64,000 bases of DNA from NCBI RefSeq assembly GCF_000237925.1, contig NC_031495.1, forward strand, positions 43,423,490-43,487,489. The letters are read 5' to 3'. The position numbers and the translations under genes were made by a program. Shown here piece by piece: positions 1-11,416 of the stretch (position 1 is its first letter; each line of letters opens with the position of its first letter). The notes beneath the pieces are model-generated. The model was not told the origin of the DNA. It ran no database searches and saw only the letters and a list, made by a program, of their open reading frames with translations. This stretch comes from Schistosoma mansoni (taxonomy: Eukaryota > Platyhelminthes > Trematoda > Strigeidida > Schistosomatidae).

Positions 1-770
1 TAATAAATAGTAGTAGCTTCATGTTATCTATATTTTTTATCAATATAGTGATAATTAAATTCTAAAAAAGGAGTTATGTGTGTAGTAGCGAATAAATCCC
101 CAAAACAAATGGGTCGGCAGATATTTGATAGTAATACTGTTCTTGTTTGTTTTAACAAGCTCAAAAAAACGGAAGACACACAACTAAGCATCCTTACTTT
201 TTCCATAATTGCTACATACCAAAAGACTCTTCAGTTGTCTGTATACCCATATTGGTATCGCATCGTTTGTGTGTAACTGGTAAGGATCAAATATTTGTTA
301 TTTTCCCTAAAAATTAACATCTTCCTTGTTTTTATTTTGAATACAAGATTTGAAAGAGTTTGCGATGAGTATGGACTCATCCTACTGTATCAATTCATCT
401 TTCATGTTTATTGATGAAACTATTACAAAAAGTTGATTTCTTCCGAGATCAACAAACTTCATTGATCTGATTTTATCAGAATATCTAGTTAAATTTCTTG
501 TGAGACTTGATGAGTTCCTAATGATCTAGACTTACATATTTCATACCTTTTACTTCCTGAATTCATTGTTCCTTTGGAACAATATTTTTCATGTTTCATT
601 GAGACATAATCATTTCAACTTCCACGGTTTCCAGTTTTTTTACTTCTGTTCGCTTTAATTTTAAATAAAATAATTCACACAGCTATAAATATTTGTGTCA
701 AAGTCTGACTGAAGATATTAAAAGAAAATCCTGAGTAATTTCATTTAGTATTATTAGTTTGAATCTTCCC
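1..770. other. Gene-free AT-rich DNA
   Basis: No open frame here resembles a known protein and no repeat was recognised. The short frames present are of the size expected by chance in AT-rich DNA. Confidence 0.5.
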
Positions 771-933
771 ATCGATGTGTTAGGACTGCAACAGGTCAGT
801 CTCTGATTGGCATATGTGCAAACTGTGCGTATTGCCTCGATATAGCCTTAGTTCACAAGCATAGTGGGCAGGTTCAAACAAACAATACTACATGAATTTA
901 AACTTCACCCCATCGCACAAGCAAGTGGTCATC

Positions 934-1105
934 AGGACTCAGTGGCCGAGTGGATAACGCGATGGCGTTTGAAGCAAAAGGTACTGGGTTCGAGTACCAG
1001 AGTGAACATCAACTCTTACATGCAGGTACATCCAGATGACGAGTCCCAAATAAGACAAAACGCGCATCCTGGATTCCACTGCTAGCCACTATCCATCTTT
1101 GCTTA
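934..1105 (+). repeat. Sm-alpha-like tRNA-derived SINE with decayed hammerhead ribozyme
   Basis: This copy matches the one at 36033-36184 along its length. It has a pol III A-box (TGGCCGAGTGG) and a weakened B-box (GGTTCGAGTAC), followed by a hammerhead-like segment at about 1022-1082. The ribozyme core has decayed: CTGACGA has become ATGACGA, the GAAA box has become AAAA, and the GTC cleavage triplet has become ATC. Self-cleavage is therefore not expected. The segment 770-933 before it may belong to the same repeat unit, but this cannot be shown from two copies. Confidence 0.8.
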
Positions 1106-2425
1106 CTAAAAACCTGAGTGTTTTTCAACATTCTAACTTTGAAATGAAAACTTAAAGTAAGAAACCTAAATTATTATTTTAGAATACCCATCAAATGTTT
1201 TCTAATGTAAAACAATCCAACCAACAATCTAATTGTTTACATAATTTTTACCTGATGAAAAATAAATTATAAATTTGATCAAGTATTATACTTTTGTTTT
1301 GTTTTTTTAAATCATTCATTAAAAACTATTGTAAATTCTTGTTTAAACTGTATGAGATCGGTGAGGCAGAGTTTCGTAAAATCTTTTGAGTTAAACAATA
1401 AATAAATAAAATGTATGAATACTATAAAAAAGTTTACTAATGTTTTCTTCTATATAATACTTACATTACTTTAATTGCATAGTTAAATAATCGACTTAAA
1501 AGTATAGTATTATTGATTTATGAGAGTATTCAATATGTGTATTCTTCTTTGGTTCAAAGAGGGGGTAAGAGAGAGAGAGAGAGAGAAAAGTGGTAGGATG
1601 AAAGTATTAAAAAAAAAAGAATGAATGAATACTTCTTTCACATGTTTAACAAGAACGAATTTTTAAAATGTTAAAATTTAGTTTATTAAACATAAGTGGC
1701 AATTCTTTTTTTTTTCAAAGAATATATCTCATATTTTATTTGATTAAGGGAATTTTACACAGTACATAAGTACTTCTACCTTATTTTCTTTTCTTTATGA
1801 TTGAGTCACGTGAATGATCAAGTGATATATATTTCTAATAAAATGAAAAAAAAAATAATTACAACTGTCAACTAGCTCAGATGATTTTTAGATATGTAAA
1901 TGTAATTTATGATCAATTAAGTAAAGAAGTTTTTTTTTCTTTCCGTGAAAGAAAATTTTTTCAAATATTTTATCTTATTCCAGTACAATTTAGAGGGTTT
2001 CAATCGAATATTAGTAAAATTTCATTTTTATTAATTGTTCATAGTGTCAGTCATAGTTGTAGTTTTTACTGGGTCTTACAGTAAAACAAAAATATAAATA
2101 TATAACTGGTTAAAACACATTCAGTGTTTTCAAGAGAAAAAAAGTATAATGATAGTAATACGTTCTTTGTGTAGTTAAGAATATAGATCTGAAAATCAAC
2201 TTAGTTGTAGGATGGGTAGTCAGACAAAAAGAAAACAGTTTTCATTATAGGCTTGGATTGACACACATCTCATGTCGTTAAAACAAATCAAACCAACGCT
2301 TCAATGTTTAACCTTTCAATTCAAAAGTAGGCTTTTTATAAAATTTGTTTTGTACCATGAACAATATTAGTTATGTTATATTATTTTACCATTTTTCCTA
2401 AACAAAATTCGTTATAGTTGTAGAT
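1106..2425. other. Gene-free AT-rich DNA
   Basis: Nothing is recognised here except a short GA run and poly-A/T tracts. A 67-codon frame at 1881-2084 has no recognisable domain. Confidence 0.5.
1567..1586. repeat. (GA)n microsatellite
   Basis: A pure run of about ten GA units. Confidence 0.9.
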
Positions 2426-2575
2426 TCAATCCCTGTAGTGGATCGGTAGACCATTGATTAAAGTAAAACGTTTGAATCCCACTTCACAAACTTTTCTTTT
2501 GGCGACTGAGTAGTACTACTAGACCACACACATAGTGCTACTCAGTGCTTTGTGAGTGAGTTAATTAATTAATTA
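2426..2575 (+). repeat. Possible fossil tRNA-like SINE
   Basis: A stretch containing CGGTAGACCATT and then a B-box-like GTTTGAATCCC runs into a TTAA-rich tail. A similar string, GGGTAGACCATTAGTTTAAGT, occurs at about 33420, so this may be an old two-copy repeat. The A-box is weak and the call is tentative. Confidence 0.25.
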
Positions 2576-2892
2576 TTAGTGTCGAAATTATAGAGATTTA
2601 TAACCCAGATGGATATTTACGATAGTGTTGAGTTATCTGAGGTAGATGATTTATTATTTATTTTGAACAACATCATCAGTACTCCTTTATTTGATAAAAT
2701 TGTTTGATTTCATTGTCATTATTACGTTTAGTTGACTATCAATACTTATTCTTGAGGAGACATACAACTTATATTTGGAATTAATTGACTAATAAATAGG
2801 CAAAAATTCAAAAGATTATAAACTTTATATAAGAACTTTCATCTAAATTAGAGCGAATAATTTCACAGTATTTAAGCGCCGAATTGATGTAA

Positions 2893-3047
2893 GACATTAA
2901 ATAAGAATAATATATTTGTAAAATCTCAACGAATGAATTTGAAATTATAATTCCTTGAAAAAGCATGGACCAGATTGCCAGGCGAAACGTTGGATTTACT
3001 TTGCTGAGATTTTACAAATATATTATTCCTATTTAATGTATTATAAA
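2893..3047 (+). repeat. Short inverted-repeat element with hammerhead-like segment
   Basis: The ends, about 2893-2930 and 3003-3047, are imperfect inverted repeats of roughly 35 bases built on ATTAAATA(A/G)GAATAATAT and TTTGTAAAATCTCA. Between them lies CCTTGAAAAAGCATGG, then CCAGGCGAAACGTTGG. GCATGG and CCAGGC can pair with one mismatch, and GAAAC follows, as in the core of hammerhead ribozymes of Penelope-like elements. The CTGANGA box is imperfect. The layout suggests a small non-autonomous derivative of such an element, but a MITE is also possible. Confidence 0.45.
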
Positions 3048-5403
3048 CTTTAATTATTATACCATTATAAATAATAATATTGAAAAAAATACCTCCGTAA
3101 ACTATATCACAAATAAGAAATTTAGGATATTTATCTATTAGTTACCATACAAAATAATAAAAAAAGGTATATAAACTATTAATTCAGAATGAGTTTCATT
3201 TGAACTTTCAATTCAATCAATAAGTCCAAGAAAATAAATCACATTGGAAACACCTACATAACACTTATAATATATGTGTTATTTTAAGGGAATTATTGAA
3301 CTAAAGCCACCTAATTCACACAATCCAGGTAAAAAATTAAATTGTTGATAAATATTGAAATTTTACACATTCATAAGGGACTAAAATAAAAATTAAAACG
3401 TTGATTTGAAAGAATAATAGTAATAATAATAAACTAAATCTATTGAACATTCATAAAATCCATCTTGTATTCGGTAATTAGAATATGACAATTGACTGTT
3501 CCAGATTACTATCATGGAAATGTAGATTGTACATGAAATAGTGTAAAAACAAAATTGTTAACCTGATAAATAAAGAGATTCTCTGAATAGTATATGTTTT
3601 GTAGATTTCTACGAATAAAAGTTAGTTTTTCTTTTTTAACGAGAAAAAACAATGAAAGCAATTACAGAAACTAAATTAATAGATGTCTGTTAATTAGAGC
3701 AGCAAGAAAATGAATCCAGAAATGTAAAGATTATTTAAGTAAACGAATTTGACTAACTCTAAATTATATAAACATCTCAAAGTATATTAAAAAGTAATCT
3801 AGTTTGACTTATCCTTGACAAAGAAGGGGAGTGAGCTAAATTTATCAGGATATTGTTCTGAGGTTAATACTATATTTGAAACGCATCAAAAAGTTGATTT
3901 CACATCACTCACTTTATTACATATCACGCATTACAAACGTTAATTTCTCTCCCTCAATTAATTTATACCATTGTTCATAAGAGTAAGATTAACTATGACA
4001 ATATACTATCGATGTGACTAGAAAACTGACCATATTATTTTAAAGAACGTTCATAGAGATTGGACTGGAAAAGTTTACTGATGAGACCCACAAACATACT
4101 GATGGTATGGCTATATGTATATCACAAAGACTTCCAACCATAAAACACGAATCTCAGTGAGACATTGAATTCATATAAATGATTGTATGTGCTGTTCTTA
4201 TCATTCGGACTTTTCTAGATGAATTATTAAACATTCTACATCGTTATTGCTTTATCTAGAAACACAGTTCATGTGATAACATTCCAAGATACATTTCTGG
4301 ACTGACGACAGTCATCCAAAAAGGTTCCATGGAAAGGAATTCTCGATTTTTTAATGAATTTTCTAAACAAATTTCTGAGTAACCATTTTATTCCTATTTA
4401 GAACACGAAAAAACACCGTATAGCTGCATGACAAAGCATTTACTTTTCGTTACTTACCTAGTGATTCAGAAAACCATCTTAGTGTCGTTAATGAAATTTC
4501 AGTGAAATATTGATAAGTCTATACTTATCGAAACTGAAAATAATCACAAGTCTATTTATTAAACTTCAGTTTGCGTTCAGACATCCTGTTTATAATGGAC
4601 TAAAATATGATAGACATGAAACAGCGGACATTTTTTTAGCAATACATTCTGTTTTCGTTACACAAAAATATAATAGCGAGTAATCACTTAAATCGCACTC
4701 CAATGACACCGGTTACATTATTCAACTTATTAAATTTACATTGGCCAATCTTAGTTGAATTAATTTTCGGAAACCACTCCTACTCATTATATGATTTACG
4801 TTTTTCTGTTCTAAATAAAATCACTGAAATACTTTAACAGACATCATCTCATGACGAAAAGCTACTCAACTAAAAAAATCTTATTTGATGACTTGAAAGT
4901 ATATAATGAGGAATCACATTACAGGATGGTAGAGTTCAATAAACATCACAATTCATAAGATCATCAGTTGACTTGTACTCAAAGCCTGAACTCAAGTCAC
5001 TAAGTTGCTGATATACTTCACTATTGGTGATACGTAAAATGAATAGTTTCCAAGTTTAATTTATTCCAAATGTCTTGATAAACTTTTACTTAGTGACTAA
5101 AGTGGGCTATTTGGAGGGATATTCTCATGTACAATCGATAAATTCTGTATTAAAAAACATGTATGTGTTACTATCAAGATGTAAAAGTCAACTGATTTTG
5201 TAGTTGGGGAATTTCTTCAGAATTTACGCATCACTTACGTAAAAATGAATTTATAGTTTTGGTCAGCCCAGACAAAACAACTTGATAGAACGACAGATGA
5301 AGTGAGAAACATTATTCTGTAAGTTTGGTGTTGAATAAGAATTGAGAGTGGGGAAAACAACGCTGTACTGATCTACACACATTTCGGGACATCGGCCGAC
5401 TAG

Positions 5404-5444
<41 letters not shown>

Positions 5445-8400
5445 TTTTCTATTTCAATAAACTATGTCATACCACAGAGATGAGATCGTAATCATATATA
5501 TACGGTTTTATTCGTTATAGAAAATACGACGCGATTTACATTATTCCTTGGGATGAACTTTATCGGTTTTGTATTGCGAGTAAAATTTAATGTCTTTTTT
5601 TTCTCTTTACCAATTAATCGATCAAATTCGCATAAATTGAATACAACAATATACAGTAATTTGTAATAATAATGATGAAATTGGAAAGATAATATTTTCG
5701 TTATGATGCAATTGTGCACATTGTAACGCTAGCCAAAAAAACAACAACAATGCAATCCAACTTGGTATTCCAGTGAATTATGAAGTGTTTAGGATGGTAA
5801 TGTCATATGGATGGGAAACTGAAATTTTCTTTATTGTTGTATGCCTAAATCCAACAAAGTTTGGTGACAAAAAGAATGATGAGCATTAATGACATTCGAC
5901 AAAATTGAAGAAAGTCTACCTAGCATCATATAGCTAGGTTATTACTTTTATTTTCAAAATATTCACAAGATGCGCAGAAACACAATAATATGCAATTTGA
6001 TTTTCCGAAATATTATATCACATATACAACACTATCCTATAAAACCCTATCCTATGAATGATTTAAGTAATACTCATTTTTATTTCTTCATATCATATCT
6101 TGATGTTAATGGTATATGGATATGTACTGGTGGTGAAAGATATTCTTTTAAGTGCAAATGTGCTTTTGCCCTAAAAGTCACCTAAATGAGAGTGTACCAA
6201 GTAATGACTCCTTATGATAGTTAATAAAAACGATGTTGAACACCTAATTTCAATCAATAGCACATACTTGGTAGTTGGACGTTAACATTCTTATAAAAAT
6301 GACTATTGTTTATTTAGAAGTCTACGTACTAAGTAAAACCCAATTAGGATTAACCTATTTGTGAAATGATCAATATTCGACTATATATTATGATTGAATT
6401 TTCTAATAGTTAACACTAAGTAAGGGATAGTATAGGTTCATTATTTAACTAATGGATTGAACACGCATACACTCAAAAATATAAAAGCAAAACAATACAA
6501 ATAAAATATACTAGAAAGTAATAATCTCTATTTCAAAGAACACAAGAAAATCATGGAAAAATAAAGATTCTTTTTTACGTTTTGTTTAAATCTGAAATAT
6601 TCTAACAAAAAAAACCATAATTGTGTAATTTGAGATGTGTAAGTGTGTGTGCAAGTACACAATCTGTAAATGAATAAGTTATTTTCCTCTATTATATGTA
6701 TATATATCCTGTGATTTTTATCGTTAAACAATGAGTGTATAGGTATTTAGAAATCCCGACAATATTATTAATCATTAATCTTAAGAGCAATAATAATAAT
6801 AATCTAGTTAAGAATAATGTACACAAGCTAATAAAAGATTATACTTTTAAGTAATATTGACAGTAACCTTCTAAACAGTCTTCTTTTATTTTATGTAATC
6901 CATAATAATAATAAAAAGGGAAACTGACTTTAATCGTAGTAATCGTGAATAAAGCAAATACATGAGAAATCACATGAAGAAAAAACAAGTTTGAAATTTC
7001 TATTTATCTCATGTAAAATCTTGATATTTTCCTTCACAAAAACAAAATAATTTTCCTCTCCTCCCATTATTTACTTTTGTTTGTTTTTTGCATATTATTA
7101 TATGCACAAGTATGGATACAGTATTTTAAAAAGAAGGGATAAACATACACAAATACACCATAGATCAAAAAGTTTAACAGTAGTATTAATAAATAATTAT
7201 AATAAGTTATAGTCACAATCTGAATCTATGAATGGTGAGAAATCTGTAAATATTTATAATAGAGAGAAATATATTGTCTATGCATAGAAGTGGATGTACA
7301 GCCAATGGGCATTTATTTATTTATTTATACATTCATAAAGGAGAAAAAGAAATAGTGAATAATAAATTGAAAATTTCAATTGAAAGTGGACAGTAATAAT
7401 AGAAGTTAATTTGGCGCTTTGGGTAAATAAAAAAGCAAAGTAAACAAAACAACGAAAATTTTACTAAACAAAATCTAATACAACCCAACATAATAATAAT
7501 CACACCAAAAAATATATATATCAAGGGAAAAACAAACCAAAAGCAAACTCTCTGAAAAACATTGATAATAATAATAGTATAATATTGTCAAAAGCACTAT
7601 TTTATTGAAATTTCATTTTTATAAATAAATGAATTATAGCAATTTATAAATAAATAATAATAATATATTGGGAGGTTGGGGAGAGGCCAGGTAAAGCAAG
7701 AAAATTTAACTAAAAATAAAAAATATCTTATTCATGATAATACAATATGAATATTATGCCTTTTTTTTCTTTATCATCAAATAGTGCGTACTAGTGTAAA
7801 TAGAACAAGAGCACAGACAAACTAATCATTCAAAGGAAACAAAAGATAATAGATCGTATTTAATGTAACAAGTAATAATAAATAAGAAAACGAAAAAAAA
7901 ACAAACGGAATAATCTAACATCTGAAGTGTGAATAATCTGTGTACACTATAATCTTTTATTTTAATCTAGATTGATGTTCAATAAGTATCTATGTAGAAT
8001 ATTCCAGTTCATTTATTTGAACATTATTTATTTATTCTGATTTGATATTTTTTTCAAATAAAAAAAGAGAGGAACGGTCATAATCATCAAAAATAATGTA
8101 ACAAAACAAAAAACAACTCCAAATGTGAAACGAAAATAATTTAAGAGGTGAAATAAGGCAACAATTTATGGATATACACATACACACACGCACAGACAGA
8201 GGAGGTTTAAGGAGATAGAGAAAATCCTCAATATTTAATAGTATTATCGTTATCTTGCGATAATAATAATGATGGTAGTAACAAGCTAGAGATTCATTCA
8301 GAATAGTGACATTTTCCTCTACCAAATAAAAATAAGTCAAACAGAAATGAACAAAACAGAAGTATGATGATGATCAGTGGTTCTGCAGGAAAACACTTGA

Positions 8401-9846
8401 CTGTGGAGTTCTTGGCAGATTATGTGGATAGCACTCATATGCAGAATTAGGCTGTAAAGTAAATGGAAAAAAAGTTGGATTTGAGATGGAAAAGATTGTT
8501 ATAAATCTTGTACGTACACGATACTGAAAATCATAGACAAGAAAAAAGATCGAATGAACAAATGGCTTTAAGATAATCTATTGTAATTAGTAAAAATTGG
8601 ATGCATCAGTAGTATTACCAAAAAGGCTTGGTCTACCATGTCGAATTGTGAAGTAAATCGAGTAGCTGGATGATTTACACTAGAAATTCGACTGATATAC
8701 TAATGAGATGGTTAATAAGTGATTTAAGAGAAGAAACGCGAATGCAAATTGAGTGAAATGGCAAACTTCTCATGCGCTTTAGTGTATGTTAAAATAAAAT
8801 TGTTGATGAATACTAAGTTGAATCAAACCGAAACCTGCCAAGTAACCTTACAATTTCAGAAATTTCCAACAACTTAATAAGAAAATTCTCGTCAAAATCG
8901 TTATGTATATTTTTGCAAATATAAATCAGAGAGTAAATGGAAAAAGCTTCGAAAGAATGTAAAAGGTTAGACATGAAGCCTATCAGTGACAGGAATTAAG
9001 GTTTATAAATGTGACCTGTCCGTGCTAAGAATGTTCAAAAACATATTGTGTTTCATTACTGTTGTCTCTGAAAGATCCCCAATATTTCTTGATATTACTT
9101 TATTATCAATCCTGAGGCCCAGAAATGTGTGTTTAGTAGTAGTGACTATGAGACAACAGTATCACCATTTTGAACAACTGACTTTAGTGCTGTGGTCATG
9201 TTATAAGAATTTTATTCCAATGGCTTTGGTTTTATCTTGATAAATATTGATATTGTTACTCGTTATACTTTGCTGATACAATCGGCTATCTGTTCTTATA
9301 TACCTGGACTAGGACTGGCTGGGAGTCCCAGTAATCCCTTAATTAGGTAGTTACAGATGTAGTTCTACATAACATCCTTTATACAAGTAAGGCGAACTTT
9401 CTCAGATAGAAGAAATCTTGGTTGTGTAATTTGCTTAATTGAACTTAATTCTCTACTAGATACTGTTTTCTGAATATACAACCTTTTCCTCTTCTACTTC
9501 TTCTCAATACCTTTATTTCACTTTGTCTGAATCATAGTTTTTGACCCCCATTATATCAGAATTTATGAGATATAATCATAAAACAAACGAAATATGTTAA
9601 ACCCACGTATTTACAACTTTTTCCTATTAGTTTTAATTTGTTTAAACCTTATCTAGAAAATAGAAACAGAATTATTATTCAAAAACATATAGCCTGAATT
9701 CGACAGTGACCCGGTCGTCAGTGGAATTACTATCGAGAGCTGTGTACAATCGTGGACTACATAATGAAAAATCCAGAAATCAGTATGAGAAAATTCAACT
9801 AAACAGTATTCTTTTAATGGACAAAAAAGTAAGCCAGTGACTTGGT
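3048..9846. other. Long gene-free AT-rich stretch downstream of the host gene
   Basis: No exon with a recognisable domain and no clear transposon was found on either strand. Open frames such as 8340-8032 (minus, 102 codons) are low-complexity and rich in Y, F, I and L, as expected of AT-rich noncoding DNA. Parts could be 3' untranslated sequence of the minus-strand gene above. A minus-strand AATAAA at about 9517-9512 is one possible polyadenylation signal beyond the LINE inserted at 9862-13465. Confidence 0.4.
5406..5442. repeat. (TA)n microsatellite
   Basis: A pure TA run of about 18 units. Confidence 0.95.
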
Positions 9847-9861
9847 AATAAACTACAGTCA
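9847..9861. repeat. Target-site duplication of RTE LINE, left copy
   Basis: The 15 bases AATAAACTACAGTCA occur here and again at 13466-13480, exactly flanking the LINE. They mark insertion by target-primed reverse transcription. Confidence 0.85.
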
Positions 9862-10392
9862 GTAAACAACAACGCAGAAAGCCGTGCGTACGTACATCAG
9901 TTCGGGCGTACGTAACACGTGTCCCAGCCATCTCAACTGATGAAGTTTCACTACTCCATCAATCGATTTGCCATCCTTACCTAGTACCCGTTTCCTAACA
10001 ACTGCATTACTTACTCGGTGGTCTGAGGATATACGAGCAATGCTTCAAAGACACCTATGATCTAATATCAGTAGCCTACGAAAATCCTCTACTTCTACCG
10101 GCCATGTTTCACTGCCATAAAATAGGACGAAACGAACTCTTGCGCAGTAAACCCGTCATTTGGTTGCTAGACGGATATCTCGCCTACGCCATAAATGGCG
10201 CAAGTTGGCAAAAGCTAGACGAGCCTTCTGTATCCGTGCTGAGATTTCGTCACACACCAGACCACAAGGGCTGATGAGACTCCCAAGATAAGTGAAGCTG
10301 TCAACACGCTCAACTACTTCACTCTCTATCATTAGTTCAGGTGTTGATGCAACCCAATCCTGAAGTAACATTTTGCATTTCGAGGGAGAGGA
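9862..10392 (-). pseudogene. C-terminal domain of RTE LINE protein, broken and 3'-truncated
   Basis: In the same frame, the RTE C-terminal region reads through SKCKMLLQDW, FTYLGSLISP and LRHLWRRRDIR, and meets another stop at about 10156. It continues with recognisable LDHRCLRSIARI and LRWLGHVLR until the element ends at 9862. The related fragment at 31497-32222 has about 70 more residues here, so the end of the protein is missing. Confidence 0.8.
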
Positions 10393-11291
10393 TCACATTC
10401 CGAACATGCCTGCATAGTTGCTTATAGTGGTCAGAAGACCCTGCATTTTGTCAGCGTCTTCACCGAATAAAACTATGTCGTTGGCGTATTGTGAGTCAAC
10501 AAGTGAGCCTCCCGGTAAAAGTTCAACTCCTGGAGATTGAGATGATGAAAGTGTTATCTCTAAAAGCATGTCAATGACAAAGTTAAACAAGAATGGAGAG
10601 AGTGGACAGCCCTTACGAACACCACTTGAGGTAACCAATTCTGATGACAGTTCGCCATAAGCTCTAACTCGACCAGTTGTGTTCGAGTAGAGAGCCTTTA
10701 TGAGGTTAATGTACTTATTTGGTACTCCTTTCACTGACAAACAGTGCCATAGAACCTCACGATCAACGGAGTCAAATGCCGCCTTAAGGTCGAGAAATAC
10801 TACTATTGTGGGGCGTCTGAATGTATGTCTATGTTCTAGGACCTGACGTTGTGTGAATATCTGGTCTATACAACCACGTCCAGGTCGAAATCGAACCTGG
10901 TTTTTTCTAGTCTGCTCTTCACGAGCTTTGGTTAGGCGTCCAAGTATTATTGAAACTAATATTTTAGACACCATATTAGTTAAACTGATTCCTCTGTGAT
11001 TGTCACAAGAGGACTTTCGTCCATTCTTATAGACTGGAACAATCAGTGATTTGGACCAGTCAGATGGAATTACGTCTAGTCCCCAGGTTCTACCTAAGAC
11101 CTCGCTGCTAGTACAGGACTACTAACCTTAAAAATCTCAGGGGTAGACCTGTCAGGGCCTGCTGCTCTCCCACGCTTCAGATTTCTTATAGCTTTTTCAA
11201 CCACATAAAGAATTGGAGGACTTACATTAACTTGCCATTAAGGTCAACTGAGGATTATGAGAAGCCAGAGTGTGGCTAAAGGCAATTGAAC
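10393..11291 (-). pseudogene. Reverse transcriptase part of RTE LINE, broken
   Basis: The minus strand resumes the LINE frame after the insertion. The linker AGPDRSTPEIFK is followed by the reverse transcriptase: RPGRGCIDQIF, VVFLDLKAAFDS, GVRKGCPLSPFLFNF, and then QYANDIVLF where active enzymes have YADD. One catalytic aspartate is therefore replaced by asparagine. The longest open part starts at 10974. A TGA ends it at 10393 shortly before SKCKMLLQDW. Confidence 0.85.
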
Positions 11292-11304
11292 TGATCTCTA
11301 AAGT
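11292..11304. repeat. 13 bp target duplication around short insertion, left copy
   Basis: TGATCTCTAAAGT here and TGATCCCTAAAGT at 11417-11429 flank the 112 bp insertion. Both encode the same LINE residues (FRD), which shows that the target was duplicated. Confidence 0.75.
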
Positions 11305-11416
11305 AGGTATCATTACCAAGTTTTGATTTGATAATTTTGAATAAATTAAGTCACGAAACGTCAGAAAAATCTAATTTTTCTACTCATTGGGATATTACAA
11401 ATATATTATTTATTTA
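11305..11416 (+). mobile_element. 112 bp short retroelement insertion in the LINE, Penelope-like tail type
   Basis: This segment interrupts the LINE and has 13 bp direct repeats at its edges. It contains a hairpin-forming GGTATCATTACC, then CACGAAACGTC, and ends in ATTACAAATATATTATTTAT. The CGAAACGT string and the ACAAATATATTATT end are also found in the inverted-repeat element at 2893-3047. It is best read as a tiny non-autonomous retroelement, possibly a Penelope-like end fragment. Strand is set by the similarity to 2893-3047. Confidence 0.55.

Noticed and set aside
6480-8340. Cluster of minus-strand open frames of 60-102 codons
   Set aside because: Composition is dominated by Y, F, I, L and N from AT-rich DNA; no domain, no consistent splice sites, no similarity among them.
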